Of a DNA stretch of 48,499 nt, positions 36,735-47,203 are shown one piece after another. The notes under the pieces were generated by a model that had not been told where the DNA came from, ran no database searches, and was given only the letters and a program-made list of their open reading frames with translations. Made by a program: the position numbers and the translations under genes. Numbering within the stretch: position 1 is the first letter of the stretch; each line of letters begins with the position of its first letter. Source of the DNA: Candidatus Methanophagales archaeon (lineage in GTDB: Archaea; Halobacteriota; Syntropharchaeia; Alkanophagales; Methanospirareceae); contig JAFNKG010000012.1 in assembly GCA_017883965.1 (NCBI GenBank), forward strand, positions 1 to 48,499, in the 5' to 3' direction.

Positions 36735-37995
36735 ACAGATTCTCCTTATATGCTTCTATTGTCCTCTGTATATCCGCATCGTTATGCGCAAAACTGATGA
36801 AATTCGTTTCAAACTGCGAAGGTGGCAAGAATATACCAGAAGAAAGCATTTTATGGAAAAACCGCATGTATTTATCCTTGTCGCATTTTAATGCCTCAGC
36901 ATAGTTTCTCACCTCGGCACCGCTAGGACTGAAGAACACCTTGAACATCGAACCCACGCCGGAAACATAGCCCTCAACGCCTGAATCACGCAATATTTCG
37001 CTTAACGCCGCTCGCATCCGTTCACCAAGTTTGTTTATTCGTTGTGGCACTTCTTCTCGCTCTATTATTTCTATCGTCTTCAACCCTGCGGTAATGGAAA
37101 CAGGATTGCCACTAAACGTCCCTGCTTGATATACCGCTCCGGAGGGAGCCACGAGCTCCATAATCTCTCGTTTGCCGCCGAACATGCCGATAGGGAAACC
37201 GCCACCTACAATTTTACCTAAAATCGTTAAGTCCGCATCCACACCGTAAAATTCCTGCGCACCGCCCAAAGCGAGCCTGAAGCCTGTAATTACCTCATCA
37301 AAAATGAGTAAAACGTCGTTCTCCTTCGTTATTTCCCGCACATCGCTCAAATAGTTATTTTGAGGCGGTATAGGTCCCACATTACCCATCACCGGCTCTA
37401 TTATAACCGCAGCAACTTCACCCGAATTCTTCTCCAGCATAGCGGTAAGTGCCGCCGCATCATTAAACGGAACTTGAAGCGTGTTTTTCACGGAATCCTT
37501 TGGAATTCCTTTAGAGTCGGGGATACCAAAGGTAGTGGCACCAGAACCCGCTTTCACCAGGACACCATCATGCGCACCGTGAAACCCGCCTTCTATTTTC
37601 ACTATTTTATCACGTTCCTTAAACCCCCTTGCGAGCCTTATCCCTGCCATCGTTGCTTCGCTCCCCGTATTGACAAACCTGACCATCTCAACCGAAGGAT
37701 AATGGGTTATTATCTTCTTCGCAAGCGCTATCTCCTTCTCATGCGGCGTGCCGTAAAGCCATCCTTTTTCAAGCTGTTCTCTAACTACATCCTTCACCTC
37801 CTCGTTACCATGCCCTAAAACGAGCGGTCCATACGCTAAGCAGTAGTCAATGTATTCTCTGCCATCTACGTCGTATATCCTCGAGCCTTTCGCATGCACC
37901 GTAAAAAACGGATACGGCTTATATGCACGCACCGGGCTGCTAACCCCGCCGGGCATGTATCGCGACGTGAGTTCAAAAAGCTTCTCGGATTTCAT
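36724..37995 (-). CDS. hemL: glutamate-1-semialdehyde 2,1-aminomutase
   Basis: [61 protein letters not shown]. Confidence 0.95.
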   Translation of the reverse strand: MKSEKLFELTSRYMPGGVSSPVRAYKPYPFFTVHAKGSRIYDVDGREYIDYCLAYGPLVLGHGNEEVKDVVREQLEKGWLYGTPHEKEIALAKKIITHYPSVEMVRFVNTGSEATMAGIRLARGFKERDKIVKIEGGFHGAHDGVLVKAGSGATTFGIPDSKGIPKDSVKNTLQVPFNDAAALTAMLEKNSGEVAAVIIEPVMGNVGPIPPQNNYLSDVREITKENDVLLIFDEVITGFRLALGGAQEFYGVDADLTILGKIVGGGFPIGMFGGKREIMELVAPSGAVYQAGTFSGNPVSITAGLKTIEIIEREEVPQRINKLGERMRAALSEILRDSGVEGYVSGVGSMFKVFFSPSGAEVRNYAEALKCDKDKYMRFFHKMLSSGIFLPPSQFETNFISFAHNDADIQRTIEAYKENLYAQ

Positions 37996-38080
37996 TTTTC
38001 CTGTGAGATATTTATAAGTATCAAGTATCTAACAATTTTATTAAATTAAAACAAAGGATAAGATAAAGGAGGTGATCGCA

Positions 38081-38233
38081 ATGTGTAGTGTTGGCGGTGG
38101 GGATTTCAGCCTGGAGGTCGCGAAGTTAGAAGTAGGGAAATACAAGTGCAATGGCTGTGGAAACATGTTTGAAGGGATGGGCGAGAAAGTGGTCTGTCCT
38201 TCATGCCAGTCGGAAAATGTAGTGAAATTGTGA
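38081..38233 (+). CDS. 50-aa rubredoxin-like zinc ribbon (not in ORF track)
   Basis: MCSVGGGDFSLEVAKLEVGKYKCNGCGNMFEGMGEKVVCPSCQSENVVKL*; RBS AAAGGAGGTGATC at 38065-38077. Confidence 0.85.
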   Translation: MCSVGGGDFSLEVAKLEVGKYKCNGCGNMFEGMGEKVVCPSCQSENVVKL

Positions 38234-38257
38234 AGAACAGGGTTTACATGACCGGAC

Positions 38258-38722
38258 ATGATACCCCTACGCAGTAACGAGATGCTGCTGGTGCATGGAA
38301 ATAGCGGTACGTTAGCGATAGTTAAGGTAGGGGAACAAAGGCAGTTTTTCGTTGATACCCCAGAAGGCGAGATTGTATTGGCGATGGGACCTGAGGAGTT
38401 GCTTGTAGCTTCCGGCTTTGGCACTGACGAACGAATAGTGAATGGGTTAAGGTGCGTGCTATATATGATTAGAGAAGTCAATTCACCGCTGATTGTGCTG
38501 CCAAAAAACCATCCCGCATCGGCTCGCCTTAAAATGGTGGTATCTGCGGGCAAGAGAATTGTCTTGAGCTGTGATATTACCCCCGGGACGCATCCTGAGC
38601 AGCATTTACTCTGTGGCATGGATGAGTTTGATGGTGCAGAGATTCTGGGCGTAGAGGGCGGCGTGGAGCTGAATCGGCTGGAATGCGTAAAATGCGAGAA
38701 AAGAGGATTTTCAGCGCTGTGA
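38258..38722 (+). CDS. hypothetical protein with terminal CxxC
   Basis: 154 aa; LNRLECVKCEKRGFSAL; follows the zinc ribbon gene. Confidence 0.6.
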   Translation: MIPLRSNEMLLVHGNSGTLAIVKVGEQRQFFVDTPEGEIVLAMGPEELLVASGFGTDERIVNGLRCVLYMIREVNSPLIVLPKNHPASARLKMVVSAGKRIVLSCDITPGTHPEQHLLCGMDEFDGAEILGVEGGVELNRLECVKCEKRGFSAL

Positions 38723-38743
38723 TGTTTTATACGGGATAATTTG

Positions 38744-40018
38744 CTAAACTCTCAACCGATCCCGGGACACGAGGAAAAACTTAAATGCAGGAACTACTGA
38801 AATAACTTTTCCATTACTTTTTTGCGTCTCCTCTTTATCAGTTGAAATTACATAACCTTCCTCAACTTTGAACCTTTTCATAAACGCAAGCAATCCTTTG
38901 AAATCTATTTTACCATATTTAACCTCAACTGGCACAGGTTCTCCGTTTGTCATAACTATATCAACTTCATTCTTGTACGGGTCCCTCCAGAAGAATTCTG
39001 CTTTAAGTTGATTAACTACCAACCACTCAAATACCCGCGATTTAGAAAGCTCGTCTTCTCTGAACAAGAGATCGGTAGAGATTATCGTCGGATAATATCT
39101 TTTTAATTTCCGTCCCGTCTTCCTCCTACTTCTTGAAAAGTTGTACAGTCTTTTAATAAGAAAGGATTCTTCGAGATAAGTCAGATAATTAGAAAGCGTT
39201 TGTCTTGAAATTTTCAACTTCTTTGCCAATTCTGAAAGTTCTATGAGTTGCCCCGGCTCTTCCATAATTACATTAAATAATGATTCTATCACCGATATGT
39301 CCTTAATCTTGAACAATCCGGGTATGTCCCTATAAATAACCTTTTCTACTATGCTTTCTTTAACATATTTCTTCACCACGTCTTTTTCTTTGATGTTCAC
39401 TAATTCAGGAAAACCAATGGTCAGGGTGAATTCGTTAAACAACTTAGTCAATTCCCTTTCATAAACGCCACTCGGCTCAAAATTAACTTCTTTAAAGCGA
39501 ATAAATTCCTTGAATGAAAGAAGCTCGACTTTAAACTCAAATATTCGCCCAGCAAGCGTTTCTTTTGTCTTTTTTCTTATAAATAACGATTCTGAACCCG
39601 AAATTATTATCTTCATTCTTTTACTGAATACATCATATATGATCTTTAATTGATTTTCCCAATTGCTTAGCTTTTGTATCTCATCAAGTAGGAGCAAATA
39701 GTTCCCTTGTCGTCTAAAGTCCTTTTCCATTAGTTCCTCATATTCCCTCATAACCTCCCTTATTTCTACTTCCCTGAATTCGTCAAAGGAGAAGTAAATT
39801 ATATTCCTCGAATCAAAACCATTTTCTATGGCGTCTTCTATGATTTTTAGCATTAAAGTCGTTTTTCCAACTCTTCTTAAACCACTAAGTGCTATTATCT
39901 GAGGCAAAGGCATGAACTTTTTAATTTGTTTGTAAATTTCTCTATGCTTATATTCTATCTTGACTTCTTCCTTCCACCAGGGATTCAAATCCCACAACAC
40001 ATCCTTAATTTTTGTCAT
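38744..40018 (-). CDS. AAA ATPase, DUF4143-type ATP-binding protein
   Basis: SGLRRVGKTTLMLKIIEDAI Walker A; LLLLDEIQKLSNWENQLKIIYD; C-terminal RDPYKNEVDIVMTNGEPVPVEVKYG. Confidence 0.9.
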   Translation of the reverse strand: MTKIKDVLWDLNPWWKEEVKIEYKHREIYKQIKKFMPLPQIIALSGLRRVGKTTLMLKIIEDAIENGFDSRNIIYFSFDEFREVEIREVMREYEELMEKDFRRQGNYLLLLDEIQKLSNWENQLKIIYDVFSKRMKIIISGSESLFIRKKTKETLAGRIFEFKVELLSFKEFIRFKEVNFEPSGVYERELTKLFNEFTLTIGFPELVNIKEKDVVKKYVKESIVEKVIYRDIPGLFKIKDISVIESLFNVIMEEPGQLIELSELAKKLKISRQTLSNYLTYLEESFLIKRLYNFSRSRRKTGRKLKRYYPTIISTDLLFREDELSKSRVFEWLVVNQLKAEFFWRDPYKNEVDIVMTNGEPVPVEVKYGKIDFKGLLAFMKRFKVEEGYVISTDKEETQKSNGKVISVVPAFKFFLVSRDRLRV

Positions 40019-40146
40019 GTTTTATATGTATAACCTATAATCGATTTTATGTTAATTATATTTAACCTATACTTTAGAAAGCGAAATAAAAAATATTCTT
40101 TTAAACCCATTAACAAATCTAAAAGGTAATCAAAATCACGGAGAAG

Positions 40147-41271
40147 ATGGTAGGAGTCAGGGATTTCTCGGAAGCAAAAAGAATCGTAATAAAGATAGGA
40201 ACCAGCAACCTCACCGATAAGCGCTACCGGCTTGAGCCACGGAAAGTGGAAAAGCTCGCTAAAGAAATTGTCGAATTGAAGAAGCAGGGTAAGGAGGTCA
40301 TTGTGGTGACATCAGGCGCTATTGGTGCCGGTATTGGTAAACTCGACCTGAAGCAAAGACCCCGCGACATTAAGGTATTGCAGGCAACGGCTGCCGTTGG
40401 TCAGAACGTCCTGATGAGCACGTATGATAGATACTTCGCAAAGTACGAGCAGACCATCGCTCAGGTCTTAATAACATACGGAGACTTCTTTGATAGACAG
40501 CGGTATCTCAACCTTAGAAATACTCTGCTTACATTGCTCAAGTCTGATGTAATCCCGGTAATCAACGAGAACGACACCGTGGCTGTGGATGAAATAAAAT
40601 TAGGTGATAACGATAATTTATCGGCTCTCGTAGCAAGCAATCTCGGCGCTGATTTACTTATTATGCTTACCGACACTGATGGCTTGTTCACTTATGACCC
40701 TAAACGGAGTAAGAAAGCGGAATTCATTTCGGTTGTGGATGCGATAACACCTGAAATTGAGCGTATTGCTTCATCCGGCGGAAAAACGAGCAGCGTGGGT
40801 GGTATGAAGACGAAAATTCAAGCCGCTAAGGTCACCATGAAAGCAGGCATTCCTCTTGCCATCGTAAACGGCGGTGAAGAGAACATCCTCATGCGGATTA
40901 TAGACGGCGAACCTGTTGGAACATTATTCATGCCGAAAAAGAAAAAGATGAACGATAGAGAGCACTGGATTCTATTCGCATCATCGCCAAAGGGCAAGAT
41001 TAAAGTGGATGAAGGCGCAAAAACTGCTTTGGTCAAAAGAGGCGGTAGCTTGCTTCCTTCTGGAATCATTGGTGTTGAAGGCGAGTTCGTGAGTGGCGAC
41101 CCTGTGAGCATTGTTGATGCCGAAGGTGTAGAATTCGCTAAGGGTATCTCTAACTACTCAAGCAGTGATATAGAAAAGATAAAAGGCGTGCAATCAAAAG
41201 CAATCGAACAAATTTTGGGTCGTAAAGAATACGATGAGGTGGTTTATAGGAGTAATCTTGTCTTGTGTTAG
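40147..41271 (+). CDS. proB: glutamate 5-kinase
   Basis: RIVIKIGTSNLTD, VTSGAIGAGIGKL, VIPVINENDTVAVDEIKLGDNDNLSALVAS, C-terminal PUA domain. Confidence 0.94.
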   Translation: MVGVRDFSEAKRIVIKIGTSNLTDKRYRLEPRKVEKLAKEIVELKKQGKEVIVVTSGAIGAGIGKLDLKQRPRDIKVLQATAAVGQNVLMSTYDRYFAKYEQTIAQVLITYGDFFDRQRYLNLRNTLLTLLKSDVIPVINENDTVAVDEIKLGDNDNLSALVASNLGADLLIMLTDTDGLFTYDPKRSKKAEFISVVDAITPEIERIASSGGKTSSVGGMKTKIQAAKVTMKAGIPLAIVNGGEENILMRIIDGEPVGTLFMPKKKKMNDREHWILFASSPKGKIKVDEGAKTALVKRGGSLLPSGIIGVEGEFVSGDPVSIVDAEGVEFAKGISNYSSSDIEKIKGVQSKAIEQILGRKEYDEVVYRSNLVLC

Positions 41272-41280
41272 TGTGAAAGA

Positions 41281-42777
41281 CTATTCAAACAGCAACTTTG
41301 CAAACATGCTTCTCCTTCCCTCCTCTTCCCTTGCATTCCACTCTTTCTTCTTCGATTCAGCTTCTATTTTCTCTTTTTTCTCCACCTCTTCCATTTCTAC
41401 TGCTCTACCGCCATGTTCACTTCGTCTCACCCGCACATCAACCAGAATAGGCATTTCTATGCTCGGACTCGAGAGTAATGCAACACCCTGAGGTATTCTT
41501 TTGATTTCCTCCTCCATCTCACTGCTCATGAACTCCAGACCGCGGCTCAACGCTCTGATGTCGTTTGGATTCGACACACGGAGGATTATCTGCGTATTAC
41601 ACTGAGAAATAACGTTTTTATCCACACGAGCAGGTCTTTGCGAGATGACTAACAATCCAAGCCCGAATTTTCTGCCCTCCGAAGCGATGGTTCTCAAAAC
41701 ATTGGAACTGACGGCTTTTTCAAATCCTCGCTCAGGGCAAAAGTTGTGTGCCTCCTCGATAACGAGCATAAAAGGTGGTATCTTCCCCATCTTCCTTGCT
41801 TCAAATACTTCTTTACAGATACGATAAACAATCAATTGCTGTAACTTCGGCTCCGCTCCTTTCATGTCTATTATAGACGCCTTCCCCACCTTTACGAGGT
41901 CTTCTATGCGCGTGGGGCTGTCGGATAATATACCAGTCTCTCGGATTCTCTCCAGGAAGTGAATAATTCTCCACTTAGCATTACTTTTGCTCTCTGACAC
42001 CTTCTTAATGATGTCCTCTATTGTATAAAACTCCTTCTCCGCCTTTATTCCGTTTATGCACTGGTATAAAACACCCAGTTGAGCATCAGACAACGGAAGA
42101 AGGTCATATAATTCTTTCACACTCAAATTTATCCCATCTATGCGGAATAGTTTATCGGCAGCGGGATTTATCGAAAAATTGGCAGGTGTGTAAACAACAA
42201 CTTTAGACGCATACCCTTCTGGCGAGATGCCGAATTTTTCCATCTGTTTGCGCTCTTCTTCACTCCTGTTTTCGTATTTCAATGAAATATATTCGCCGTG
42301 AGGGTCAATTATAAGCAAAGGGACATCCTTTTCAAGCAATTCCTCTATTAACACGCCGGCAGTGTATGATTTCCCGCTGCCCGTCTTCGCTAATATGCTG
42401 CAATGTTTCTGGATGAGTTCCTCTTTCCTCAGATACACCGGTATATTGCGCCCATCCAGCAGACCTAAGTAGATTCCACCTGATTTGAGCCCCAATGTGT
42501 CCATGACGAAAGTCTGGTCTGCCTTGAACACCTTCTCATCGCGCGAGAAAGTGTTCCTTGGCTGCATTAAAAATCCGCGATCATCTTTATATCCTATGAG
42601 CTCCACAGTAGCGGTTTTTTTCTCCGCTTCAACTATTGATGCCACTCTTCCCAGTATCCATCCATCTAATTCGTTCCATACTTTTACATACTCGTTTCTT
42701 CTTACCTCTCCAGTGACGATAAAATCGAACTCATGCAGTCCAACTTCACCCGAAATTGTGCCTACTAATTTATACAT
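41281..42777 (-). CDS. HerA-like (DUF87) ATP-binding protein
   Basis: HCSILAKTGSGKSYTAGVLIEELLEK; LVIEEAHNFCPERGFEKAVSS; VISQRPARVDKNVISQCNTQIILRVSNPND. Confidence 0.9.
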   Translation of the reverse strand: MYKLVGTISGEVGLHEFDFIVTGEVRRNEYVKVWNELDGWILGRVASIVEAEKKTATVELIGYKDDRGFLMQPRNTFSRDEKVFKADQTFVMDTLGLKSGGIYLGLLDGRNIPVYLRKEELIQKHCSILAKTGSGKSYTAGVLIEELLEKDVPLLIIDPHGEYISLKYENRSEEERKQMEKFGISPEGYASKVVVYTPANFSINPAADKLFRIDGINLSVKELYDLLPLSDAQLGVLYQCINGIKAEKEFYTIEDIIKKVSESKSNAKWRIIHFLERIRETGILSDSPTRIEDLVKVGKASIIDMKGAEPKLQQLIVYRICKEVFEARKMGKIPPFMLVIEEAHNFCPERGFEKAVSSNVLRTIASEGRKFGLGLLVISQRPARVDKNVISQCNTQIILRVSNPNDIRALSRGLEFMSSEMEEEIKRIPQGVALLSSPSIEMPILVDVRVRRSEHGGRAVEMEEVEKKEKIEAESKKKEWNAREEEGRRSMFAKLLFE

Positions 42778-42778
42778 A

Positions 42779-43153
42779 TCAAATTAACTTCGCATTCACA
42801 ATCCCATCCTGACCAGGTCTGCTTGTTACTATCGCATCTCCAATTTCAGTCTCTATTACTGCACCTTTTGTTGTTACATTCCGCCTTGCGAAGAAAGGAT
42901 TGGCGGGATTACTTTTCACGGCCATTATCTTAGCCCTTCTCGTAGTTCCGCTTCTCGGGTCTGCGACATTTGCAAATTCGCATCTGAGCAACCGCATTTT
43001 CTCGCCGCCGCCACTCGTTCTGATTTTTTTTCTTCGCGTCTCTCCAATAGTAGTCTCTGCGGCGGGTCTGCCTGCCTCATGCTTCCTCTTCTTACGGTGA
43101 AAGTGAAGTCTTCCCCCCGTGTATTTCCGCCTTGACCTACCTTGCCATCTCAT
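42779..43153 (-). CDS. rps8e: 30S ribosomal protein S8e
   Basis: [38 protein letters not shown]...[43 protein letters not shown]. Confidence 0.95.
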   Translation of the reverse strand: MRWQGRSRRKYTGGRLHFHRKKRKHEAGRPAAETTIGETRRKKIRTSGGGEKMRLLRCEFANVADPRSGTTRRAKIMAVKSNPANPFFARRNVTTKGAVIETEIGDAIVTSRPGQDGIVNAKLI

Positions 43154-43156
43154 TTT

Positions 43157-43318
43157 TCACGAACCTACAAAACCACATTCTTCACACTTATATAAATTAC
43201 TTTGCTTCCGGCACTTCGCACATCTACCTATCTCGACTTTTCCACAGTTAGGGCATGGGAAAACCGTGAAGCCCTTTTCCAGCAGCTTTACTCCGCAGGA
43301 CGTGCAATACTCTATCAT
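43157..43318 (-). CDS. archaeal zinc-ribbon RNA-binding-type protein (not in ORF track)
   Basis: 53 aa [53 protein letters not shown]; four CxxC pairs; 3' end of sua5 overlaps in another frame. Confidence 0.88.
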   Translation of the reverse strand: MIEYCTSCGVKLLEKGFTVFPCPNCGKVEIGRCAKCRKQSNLYKCEECGFVGS

Positions 43319-43961
43319 AGCATGCTCCTCTTCTTTTTATTTCTATCTTTATTTTTATGTTCGCCTTTTCTTCATTCGCCGTCGCCCTTGTCCTCGTCCT
43401 CGCCTTCGTCATATCCACCACGGTGGACGGCATACCATATTTACTCTTACCACCATTTATAATAATATCAGCTTTTATTTCCACTTCTTCTACGCAGGTC
43501 GGCGGATTTCTACCCGATACATTCGCACTTGTTGAGGTTATAGGTCCCGCTTCTTTTATTATGCGGGTTGCGATTTCATTATCCGGGAATCGCACGCCAA
43601 CGACCTCCGACGCAGCAGTTAGGACATCAGGCACAACTTCTTTTTTTCTCAATAACACCGTGACAGGTCCTGGTAGCAACTCGGTTATGATTTCTAAGGA
43701 TTCCGAATCTACGGACGCAACTTTGTGCAGCATCTCGAAGGAGGAAACGGCTACAGAGAGCGGTTGTGATAAATCTCTCCTTTTTATTTCATATACTTTC
43801 CGCACTGCTTCTTCGGATAACGCATCGGCTCCTAATCCATATACCGTTTCCGTAGGGTAAACTACCGTGCCACCGCTTTTTATTGTGTCTATGGCTTTTC
43901 TTATCAGGTCTTTTTCCTCAGGGTGCATTCTATTTTTATTTGAATACATTAAATGATGCAT
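43248..43961 (-). CDS. Sua5/YciO/YrdC family threonylcarbamoyl-AMP synthase
   Basis: [57 protein letters not shown]. Confidence 0.9.
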   Translation of the reverse strand: MHHLMYSNKNRMHPEEKDLIRKAIDTIKSGGTVVYPTETVYGLGADALSEEAVRKVYEIKRRDLSQPLSVAVSSFEMLHKVASVDSESLEIITELLPGPVTVLLRKKEVVPDVLTAASEVVGVRFPDNEIATRIIKEAGPITSTSANVSGRNPPTCVEEVEIKADIIINGGKSKYGMPSTVVDMTKARTRTRATANEEKANIKIKIEIKRRGACYDRVLHVLRSKAAGKGLHGFPMP

Positions 43962-43978
43962 ATAAAAAATTTGATAAG

Positions 43979-45025
43979 ATGAGCGTTATTATAACTTCGC
44001 CGAGCAGGCTTCACTTCTCCCTTATAGACCTGAACGGTGAGCTTGGAAGAGTAGATGGTGGAATAGGAGTGGCATTAAACGAGCCTTCTTTGAAAATAGA
44101 GGTATCGGCGGTTGATAAAGAGGTTGAGGAGAAAGAGAATCCAAAAGAAGTTTTTTCTCTATTGGAACGGATAAGAAGTAGAATAGAGCCGGGGTTAAGG
44201 GGGAATTACAGGGTGGAGATATTGAAGAAATTGCCATTGCATGTGGGCTTGGGCTCCCGGACACAATTGTCGTTATGCGTGGCAAAAGCGATAAGCGTGC
44301 TGGAAAACAGGAACTATGGTGTGGTAGAATTAGCAAAACTGGTGGGTAGAGGAGGCACTTCCGGGATCGGCACGGCTGCTTTTGATAAAGGCGGTTTCAT
44401 CTTAGATGGGGGGCATGTGTTTCGGAAGGGAGAGGATGAGAGCAAGGTCGAGAATGGAATGGAGAATGAGGAGATAAAGACGAGTTTCCTTCCTTCTTCT
44501 GCATCGAAGGTTTCTCCGCCGCCTGTTCTCTTTCAGCATGCGCTTCCCGAAGATTGGTTCTTTGTCGTTGCAATACCCAAGGTGAAAAGAGGAGCGTATG
44601 GTGCTGAAGAGATAGAAATTTTCAAGCGGTATTGTCCGATAGAACGGGAAGAAGTGGGAAAAATATGCAGGATAGTGCTTATGCGAACACTGCCCTCAGT
44701 GCTTGAGAAAGATATAGCTACTTTTGCTGAAAGTTTAACCATCTTACAGGGGGTGGGGTTCAAGAAGATAGAGATAGCGCTTCAGCATGATATAATAAAG
44801 GAGCTTTTTGGCTTCTTCGAAGTCCATGCGTTAGGGTATGGTATGTCCTCTTTTGGTCCTGCAACGTATGCAATAGTAGAAGGTGAGCAAAGAGCAAAGG
44901 AACTCGCTGATTCGACAAACGATTTTTTCATCGAGAGGCATATACGAGCTTTGGTGAGTTATTCTAATGCAAATAATAGAGGTAGTGAAGTGAAACATCA
45001 AAGGTGCCGGTTTTTGCAAAAGTGA
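43979..45025 (+). CDS. beta-ribofuranosylaminobenzene 5'-phosphate synthase (GHMP family)
   Basis: SPSRLHFSLIDLNGELGRVDGGIGVALNEP; LPLHVGLGSRTQLSLCVAKAI; GRGGTSGIGTAAFDKGGFILDGGH. Confidence 0.88.
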   Translation: MSVIITSPSRLHFSLIDLNGELGRVDGGIGVALNEPSLKIEVSAVDKEVEEKENPKEVFSLLERIRSRIEPGLRGNYRVEILKKLPLHVGLGSRTQLSLCVAKAISVLENRNYGVVELAKLVGRGGTSGIGTAAFDKGGFILDGGHVFRKGEDESKVENGMENEEIKTSFLPSSASKVSPPPVLFQHALPEDWFFVVAIPKVKRGAYGAEEIEIFKRYCPIEREEVGKICRIVLMRTLPSVLEKDIATFAESLTILQGVGFKKIEIALQHDIIKELFGFFEVHALGYGMSSFGPATYAIVEGEQRAKELADSTNDFFIERHIRALVSYSNANNRGSEVKHQRCRFLQK

Positions 45026-45108
45026 AATTGATTTATATAGGGAAAGTATAATTTCAATATTGAGTTGGAATTGTAGTAGCGGATTCGAGTTTAAGACGGG
45101 TAAAGGGG

Positions 45109-46248
45109 GTGAAAAAAGAGTTGAAAAAGATAAAATTAGCAATTGCTGGCGTTGGGAATTGCGCATGTTCTCTTCTCCAGGGTATTGAATATTATAAACA
45201 CATGGATGCGAAGAATTGCGTCGGTTTGATGCACTATGAGGTCAATGGATACAGACCAGGGGATATAGAGGTCGTAGCGGCATTTGACATAGATAAGAGG
45301 AAAGTGGGGAAGGATTTAAGTGAAGCGGTTTTTGCAGAGCCTAACTGCACTGCGGTTTTTCATCGAGTGCCTTATTACGGTGTGGAAGTGAAGATGGGAC
45401 CGGTTCTGGACGGTGTTGCATCACACATGCACAGGTATTCCGAGGATAGAACCTTCCTGGTTGCGGATGAAGAGCCTTGCGATGTGGTGGAGGAGCTTGA
45501 AGACCGCGGTGCCGAGATTTTAGTGAATTACATGCCCGTGGGCTCGGAGCAGGCTACGAGGTTCTATGCGAAAGCATCTCTGGAAGCAGGTGTGGCGTTT
45601 ATCAACTGCATGCCAGTGTTTATCGCATCCGACCGCGAATGGGGAAGGAAATTCGAGGAGAAGAAATTGCCTGTGGTCGGCGATGATGTGAAATCGCAGA
45701 TTGGTGCGACGATTGTTCACAGAACGCTTGCGAAGTTGTTCAACGACCGCGGATGTAAGCTCGACCGGACGTATCAGCTTAACACAGGTGGAAATACCGA
45801 CTTTTTGAATATGCTGAACCGTGAGCGATTGAAATCAAAGAAGATATCAAAGACAGAGGCGGTGCAATCGGTTCTGGATGAGCCGTTGATGCCGGATGAT
45901 GTCCATATAGGACCTTCTGATTACGTCTCATGGCAGCGCGACAACAAGATATGTTTCTTGCGGATGGAAGGACGGGTATTTGGAGATATTCCGATAGACC
46001 TTGAACTCAGACTTTCAGTGGAGGACTCGCCTAATAGTGGAGGAAGCACAATTGATGCGATACGAGTATGCAAGCTTGCGCTGGATAGAGGAATTGCAGG
46101 ACCGTTAATAGAAATATCTGCGTATACGATGAAGCATCCGCCGATACAGTATCCCGACGAAATGGCGAGAGAACTTTTGGAAAGATTTATAAGAGGGAAA
46201 GTAATTGAAGACAGTTGGGGAGAAAGAAGAAGGGTTGTTACAGCCTAA
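45109..46248 (+). CDS. myo-inositol-1-phosphate synthase
   Basis: GVGNCACSLLQGIEYY; LNTGGNTDFLNMLNRERLKSKKISKTEAV; SVEDSPNSGGSTIDAIRVCKLA; GTG start with GGGGGTG context. Confidence 0.9.
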   Translation: MKKELKKIKLAIAGVGNCACSLLQGIEYYKHMDAKNCVGLMHYEVNGYRPGDIEVVAAFDIDKRKVGKDLSEAVFAEPNCTAVFHRVPYYGVEVKMGPVLDGVASHMHRYSEDRTFLVADEEPCDVVEELEDRGAEILVNYMPVGSEQATRFYAKASLEAGVAFINCMPVFIASDREWGRKFEEKKLPVVGDDVKSQIGATIVHRTLAKLFNDRGCKLDRTYQLNTGGNTDFLNMLNRERLKSKKISKTEAVQSVLDEPLMPDDVHIGPSDYVSWQRDNKICFLRMEGRVFGDIPIDLELRLSVEDSPNSGGSTIDAIRVCKLALDRGIAGPLIEISAYTMKHPPIQYPDEMARELLERFIRGKVIEDSWGERRRVVTA

Positions 46249-47179
46249 ATCCCCACACCCATTTTTTTTCTCTTTGGGGTTCATAACTCATGATTTGTGC
46301 GAGAATAAGAAAATAATCGGTGGTGCTTCGGCATATTCAGCAATATTAGCAAGGAATTTTGGGGTCGCTTCTGCAATTGCCACGAGCATGGGGGAGGATT
46401 TTGAAGAATGCGATTCCTTAAAAGGCATTCGGTTAGCGTATCAAATAGGGGAAAGGACAACGACATTCATAAATAAACCTTTCTTTAAACCTTTTAAGAA
46501 AATGTTTATCAAAAACGCTTCGCAAAAAGAAAGCTTTACCAAAGAAAAAAGGGAAGATATAAGTGAAAGGAGGATTCAATACTTCACGAGTGTTGCGGAT
46601 AGGATAAAGGAAGAAACGATACCGGAGGAGTGGTTTACCGCCGAAATCGTTTATATATGTCCGGTATTGGATGAGTTAGAAGAGGAGATAATCAAAAGAT
46701 TTAAGCGCTCTATGATTGGTGTAGCACCACAGGGCTGGATGAGAAGCGTTGGTGAAGGTGGGAGAATAGAGAAGAAGAAGTGGGAAGAAGCGAATGAGGT
46801 TTTGCCGAAGGTGGATTTTGTGATAGTCAGCGAAGAGGACGTTTTTGAGGAGGATGTTCCGAAATATGTGGAACTTTCAAATATTTTTGTGTTGACAAAG
46901 GGAAGAAAAGGTGCGGAATTGTATTGCGATAGAGGGAAGCGCCATGAACATATACCTGCGTATGAAAGAGAAGAGGTGGATGCTACTGGTGCCGGGGATG
47001 TTTTTGGCGCTGCGTTCTTGTTGAGGTATTATGAGACGAAAGATGCGGTTGAATCCGCGCTATTTGCATCTTGTGCTGCTTCTTTTGTTGTTGAAAAGGA
47101 GGGTGTAGAAGGCGTTCCTTGCAGGGAAGCGGTGATTGAGAGGATGGAAAAAGAGCGAGGAGTTTTCGGAAGTTTTTAA
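46205..47179 (+). CDS. PfkB/ribokinase-family carbohydrate kinase
   Basis: REEVDATGAGDVFGAAFLLRYYETKDAVESALFASCAASFVVE; overlaps the preceding gene. Confidence 0.8.
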   Translation: MKTVGEKEEGLLQPKSPHPFFFSLGFITHDLCENKKIIGGASAYSAILARNFGVASAIATSMGEDFEECDSLKGIRLAYQIGERTTTFINKPFFKPFKKMFIKNASQKESFTKEKREDISERRIQYFTSVADRIKEETIPEEWFTAEIVYICPVLDELEEEIIKRFKRSMIGVAPQGWMRSVGEGGRIEKKKWEEANEVLPKVDFVIVSEEDVFEEDVPKYVELSNIFVLTKGRKGAELYCDRGKRHEHIPAYEREEVDATGAGDVFGAAFLLRYYETKDAVESALFASCAASFVVEKEGVEGVPCREAVIERMEKERGVFGSF

Positions 47180-47203
47180 AGCAAAAGAACAGAATAATGC
47201 TAA

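Noticed and set aside
38041-38619. 192-aa minus-strand ORF
   Set aside because: Antisense to the zinc ribbon and the 154-aa gene, which have a strong RBS and CxxC motifs.
43357-43860. 167-aa plus-strand ORF
   Set aside because: Antisense to the Sua5/YrdC gene; low-complexity hydrophobic translation.
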